64,000 nucleotides of DNA, from contig NC_092572.1 in NCBI RefSeq assembly GCF_037975245.1, positions 33,329,989 through 33,393,988 of the forward strand, written 5' to 3'. The DNA is from Apostichopus japonicus (Eukaryota > Echinodermata > Holothuroidea > Aspidochirotida > Stichopodidae). Shown in pieces: positions 59,621 to 64,000 of the stretch (positions are counted from its first letter, which is position 1; the number at the start of each line of letters is the position of its first letter). The notes under the pieces are model-generated. The model worked only from the letters and a program-made list of their open reading frames with translations. It ran no database searches and had not been told where the DNA came from. The translations under genes and the position numbers were made by a program.

Positions 59621-62307
59621 CTCTCCACCCCCCCCCCCCCGTCGCCCGTCTGCTCGTGGCTCTCTTCCAACTTTTTTCTCAACACTTTTCTGTCTTTGTC
59701 GTTCTCTTGTTAAGAGATACTTTGTCTCTCTACAGTTTATCTCCTTTATATACCTCTTCGCTTCCCCGGCCTATTGGTTTCATCCTTCTCTCCATCCATT
59801 GTCTAATAATCCTTTAACATCTATCTTTTTTGTGTTCACCCTGCTAATTAACCTGTCTGTATTCTTTGCGTGTATTTGCCCCTCCTGTTACCGTTACTTG
59901 TTATTCAGCCTCATTCACTTGTATCACATGACCATTTTCATCCGCCTCCTAAGATTCTGGAAATCTGGATAAATTGGAAATGCGCATACTCTCGGTGCAC
60001 CCGATACTCATAGCTAGTACAGTAACTACTGTTCATGTTCCGCCACCGTGCATCAGTAACTACTGTGCTGTGTTCGCGAAAGTGACTTCGTGAAAGATTT
60101 GCACCAAGACGGAACGGACATGGGAACTAACGGCGTAAGGAGATACTGGTAATTCAGGCCTACGAAATAGTGCTAATATGCTAACGTTTGACATGCTGGC
60201 ACAGAACAAGTACAGACACATTGGGCTTGCAGAGGGAAATGTCGATGTCTGAGTTGTATTTCAAGAACGATTTTTGGTCGAAAAGGATTGTTGAACTGGA
60301 CGGTGTCTTAGATCATGTTAAGTGTGTTTACTAGCTAACTCTGCAGAAGTTAAGAGAAAGCGTTCTCGGTAGACCTGACTTATACACACACATGCAGATA
60401 GTGCCTACTGCCTAACAGTACATAGCCTATGTTTAATTTGGTATTGGGCAAGTTAATTACAGTTAATGCAGACATCTCTACAAAAACTAGCCCAATATAA
60501 ATTTTAGTGTTGAAATGATTCTGGTTGGATAGGCCTATAGTTGATTGCGTGTGAACCAAATCAGTAGTTCCACGGTTGTCAAGGGTGAGCGTTTGACGCT
60601 GTGGGGAAATGTTTAGTTCAGTGCAACCACGTAATTCTCCATGGAACAGAGCCTAATGCTGCTCGACGGGAATATAGCTATCACGTTAGGCTACAGTCAC
60701 GGTTATTGCTAGGTAACGGGTGTCGCCTGCTGCTCTAAGCACGCATACACATTTACGTACTAGTTGGGTGAAATCATCATGCGTAATGGGGAGAGTAATA
60801 TATTAGTACCACCCTGGAACACATCACATGACCCTCCGTGCATGGTACGCGCGTACGCGCGTATTTACTGTGTGATAGTTCCTCCAGATTTCTTAAACTC
60901 GTTGGATAATATGTGTTACAGGTGGCAAAGTAGTTATTGCAAAGCTGTTACACGTTCCATTGTAAGACAAAGAACTGCGCGACTGGACAAGGAGTCTAGG
61001 AGTATGACGACGGGATCGGGAATGCCTATGATATAAACCTAAAGGAGGTACTGTACCGCTTGATTCCAGTTCACACCTCTGTTAAAAATTCGTCAATTCG
61101 TCATGCCGAGAACGAAGAAAGGACATGTTAGGGTATATCCATAGGCCTGCTTAAGTTATAGCATAAAGCTTATAATGACTAGTATAAATACGACTTCATT
61201 TTTGGAACCGCGTATTAATGAACACGCACTTGCCTAAATGGTTCGAGTTTTTAACGCCTAAACAAAGGAACAGTAACGCTACTGACGGTCCAATGCATAT
61301 AGGCCTGGGTTAGGCCTACTGTAGCTTAATTTTGGCCTACAGTACTATTACTAGTAATAAGTCTAGGACTACTTACACGCTCTGTGCACAGTGATACACT
61401 CCATTACTTTCTCTTAGCATGCTATATATCATGGGGCCAAAACAGACAACTTTATTGGCTACTCAGATGGAAAAGTGTCTGAAAGTGACCACTTGCAGAT
61501 CTAGTAATTCTTCACACGAATGTTTCCGTGTTCACCTTCTTGCTTGGCATACTGCCTGGTTTAGTGCTACAATCAGTGTTTGAGCCAAATTCAACTTTTT
61601 TTTAATTAAACTTCTATGGTTATCATTTTAGAGAGGAAATGTGGTGCTAGAGATCTCCATGGTGAAGTTAGCCAAATAGCTATGTGTGAGAGATGATGTA
61701 GATGCAGCGTAGATGGGGTAATGAGGTTACAACAACGTTGGGCAGATCGCACAAACTGTGAAATGGAGTGTAACACAGTAGAGGTGATGCACAGCACTAC
61801 TGCAGGGCTATTATGTTAATTGTACTTGAAAATTCATGTTCATATAGTTTGGTACCGGTGTGACAGTGCCTTTTGGCAATTGGGGTTGATGCTTGTTGTG
61901 TAACAAGGTTAAGTTTACTTTTGCTTCTTAAACGCTTCACTTTGGCTATAGCTTTGCTGGAGCACTAGGCCTTGTGCACAGAACAGAACTGTGTTTAGAC
62001 CTATGTCTAATCAGTTTTGATTTGGTATAGGTCCTTCAAAATTTTAGATCTAAACTATCAAATGCAGTTGTGATAAAATGTTCAAGTTTGTTTGTAAAAT
62101 TTGCATACATGGGTAGCTTTGGTAATGCATTTAAATGATGAAGTAATAACATGTTACCTTTATATGGGCACAACCACTATTGAATTAAAAGAAATGTAGG
62201 AAAGATATGATAAGAGAGTGGTTTCCTTTCCTTGTTTATGGTCATGTAGTTAGACAAGTTGAAAGTCAGGAGAAGAAGCATTTGATATTGATTTTACCAC
62301 TTGTATA
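59621..62307. other. CpG-bearing sequence without a recognised gene
   Basis: 59960-61080 is richer in CpG than the rest of the window and could be promoter or 5' exon sequence of the zinc-finger gene downstream. I found no firm TATA box, start codon or donor. It includes the palindrome at 60846. From 61400 the sequence is AT-rich. Confidence 0.35.
60846..60863. repeat. 18-bp CG-rich palindrome
   Basis: TACGCGCGTACGCGCGTA is perfectly self-complementary, an alternating purine-pyrimidine stretch that could adopt Z-DNA. Confidence 0.9.
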
Positions 62308-62681
62308 CAGTGGCGGAGCGTCCATACAGTCGGGGGGGGGGGGGGGCGAATGCCCCCTGACAGACTCAAATGGACTGCTGGCGCCCTTTTCAGCTTCTTA
62401 CCACTTTTTACTTATTCGCGATTATTGACTTTTTAGCGCTCTCATCTACCTATTGACATTTGTCACATTTTGATGGCGATGACACCTATTTATTCTTCGT
62501 TTATCTGCTAATTAGCAAGGCATGGAAAGGGTAATTTCCGGTGATCTAGGGAGTATCCATACTCAAAAAGGTTCTGTACGCTCTGCGCCAACCTGTGGTG
62601 GCGCTCCGCTTAGATAGTGTTGAAAGCGCCCCTACAGACCATTCTCGACCCCCCTGACCAATACCACTAGCTCCGCCACTG
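62308..62681. mobile_element. CAGTGGCGGAGC-family MITE, complete (374 bp)
   Basis: TIR CAGTGGCGGAGC and GCTCCGCCACTG (12 bp, perfect), with the exact 8-bp TSD CTTGTATA at 62300-62307 and 62682-62689. A run of G follows the left TIR and pairs in principle with C runs on the right. The shared module lies at 62576-62615. hAT-type TSD and CAG end. This is the best reference copy of the family in the window. Confidence 0.92.
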
Positions 62682-62971
62682 CTTGTATATTGGGTATTAG
62701 CTCATCAGTAATCAATGCAATCCATTAGATACTCTGTTAAAATAAATTTAAGACACATTTTGTTCATTTCATGCAGAAAAACATTCTTCCTGTTGATGAC
62801 TGTTGTCGGGTTTAAGATTGCCGCCAGTATGGAAAACCATGGAGCTATAAACAGATAGCTCCATGGGAAAACTAACAAAGCGGATTGATCGTCATCTGAA
62901 TTCTGCTCACAGTTTGAATAGATCCCAGCATAATGCCCTGCCAGAATGCTCACCTGCTGTGTATTTCAAAG

Positions 62972-63187
62972 AGGCCAAAAAGAAAAAAGTGGATGAAGTA
63001 TCGGCATCCTGAAATTTGTAAAGTAGAGGGATGTAAGAAGAATGGCCAACATTTTGCCTCTCTTACAAAACACTTGAAAAGTGTACACAAAATGACCAGA
63101 AAAAAGTATGAGGAGCACCGGTTAGTAACTTTTAGTAAAGTTGTAGCAACAAATGATGAACAACATCAAATGCAGTCTTTTTTTTAG
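62972..63187 (+). CDS. Probable 3' exon with a C2H2-like zinc finger
   Basis: After the 3' splice site ATTTCAAAG the frame reads RPKRKKWMKYRHPEICKVEG and then CKKNGQHFASLTKHLKSVHK, giving C-x4-C-x12-H-x4-H, a C2H2-type finger followed by a basic stretch and a Met/Gln-rich end at TAG (63185-63187). The strongly basic start could act as a nuclear localisation signal. AATAAA at 63309-63314 is 122 nt downstream, which fits a terminal exon. Upstream exons were not identified. It may instead belong to a transposon-derived gene, since single degenerate fingers of this kind are common in such proteins. Confidence 0.5.
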   Translation, partial: RPKRKKWMKYRHPEICKVEGCKKNGQHFASLTKHLKSVHKMTRKKYEEHRLVTFSKVVATNDEQHQMQSFF

Positions 63188-63308
63188 CGGATTTCAAGTA
63201 ACTCTAACTTAACCCTTCTGATTGTTTTAATTCTTGAACGTTACTCTTACTTTAACTTTTCTTCATAAATTTCATTTACTTTTTCACGATATGACTTGCA
63301 ACCTAAAT

Positions 63309-63314
63309 AATAAA
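63309..63314 (+). terminator. Candidate poly(A) signal
   Basis: A canonical AATAAA lies 122 nt after the zinc-finger exon's stop. Another lies near 63433. Confidence 0.4.
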
Positions 63315-63917
63315 GGTGTGAGCATATGTTTCAATAATTTAATAGCATCTAGCAATTGTGCTTAAGCATTAATGATTCTTGGTGAAAACTACTTCTAAAA
63401 GCCTGCACAGTGCCGTTTTTTTACGAAATATGCAATAAAAAATTCTCCAGTTTTGTCGTGAAATGTTGCCCTAGTTTCCACATGGGTCTTCCCTTAATAG
63501 CCTGGCTGAGAGTTAAGAATATGTATGTATAGTCTCACAAATGGATGTACAGTTTTGGCCCAGTTGTTGTGGATTAGGGTAAACAGTAATGTCTACACCC
63601 ACACATGTACTGCCTGTATTTTTAAAGACAGTTATGTCTGTGACGTAGTTACTATGGCAACCTATGGCAATTATCTTTTAGCAATTGTAGAGTCACTTTT
63701 CAGACATTTAATAGGTCACCTTTAAAGTCAAGTTACCTAGTATGTGACCTGCTTGGCATAAATATTTTTGGGTGTAAAAGGGTAAAAAATATTTATGCCA
63801 ACTGTTGACAAAGTAAATCAGTCCCCATATGAAGAACAGCGTTAAATAGTGATATTGTATGAGTGGATTCCACTGCTATATAGCCAATTTGTAATACAAT
63901 TTCTTTTTTTTGAACAG

Positions 63918-64000
63918 ATGGTCCGTGGCAGAGAAGAAGAAAACCGAAAAACAAAAAGTGGACTTCTACTTTTTTTCACTTAACTCCGGAGGTAACAGTG
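63918..64000 (+). CDS. Possible MBD-like exon, cut by the window end
   Basis: A good 3' splice site (TTCTTTTTTTTGAACAG) ends at 63917. In the frame starting TGG at 63919 the sequence reads WSVAEKKKTEKQKVDFYFFS and on to the window end. The W...R/K-x-G/K-x-K-V-D-F-Y-F-F-S pattern resembles the start of a methyl-CpG-binding (MBD/TAM) domain, whose consensus has GW...GKxDVYYxSPxGK. The usual Pro after S is Leu here. All three frames are open over most of the stretch, so the choice rests on the motif. Confidence 0.35.

Overview
This is a eukaryotic, animal-type window: AT-rich, with large introns, GT-AG exons, dense microsatellites and many decayed or fresh transposable elements. The only confidently recognisable host gene is built from Death, ZU5 and UPA exons. 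Such Death/ZU5/UPA expansions, the non-LTR, Penelope-like and hAT-like repeats, and the many AGGCCTA words suggest a marine invertebrate deuterostome, most plausibly an echinoderm. That placement is inference; no species marker was seen.

Region 1-12.5 kb: an 8-bp-TSD MITE, then a GC-tract-rich mobile block (2.9-4.7 kb), then six + strand exons (4731-11869). All exon phases agree and they splice to a 400-residue frame: linker, Death, ZU5, then UPA in three exons, followed by a stop and an AATAAA. The order Death-ZU5-UPA reverses that of UNC5, PIDD, ankyrin, NLRP1 and CARD8, where the death-fold domain follows ZU5-UPA. An F-S-W at the start of the UPA part sits where the FIIND/PIDD self-cleavage site would be.

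Region 12.5-27 kb: a Penelope-like fragment, a (TATATAG)n tract and a 36-bp minisatellite that stays open as an ORF. Next comes a second, directly repeated copy of the linker+Death block, split by an intact 4.7-kb LINE on the - strand (14872-19550) with both ORFs open and a 7-bp TSD. Further on are a 1.3-kb repeat carrying several AGGTCA direct repeats, a 144-bp tandem satellite, a possible membrane-segment exon and half of a third Death domain.

Region 27-60 kb is mostly gene-poor. It holds a 1.7-kb hAT-like element, two almost identical 0.8-kb elements 11 kb apart (each with its own 8-bp TSD), decayed minisatellites, a possible composite MITE (46.0-48.7 kb), a 660-bp tandem duplication, long (AT)n tracts next to AGGTTTACC hairpins, and a possible TATA-driven first exon near 40 kb.

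Region 60-64 kb: CpG-bearing sequence, one complete 374-bp MITE, a likely 3' exon with a C2H2-like zinc finger and poly(A) signal, and, cut by the window end, a possible MBD-like exon.
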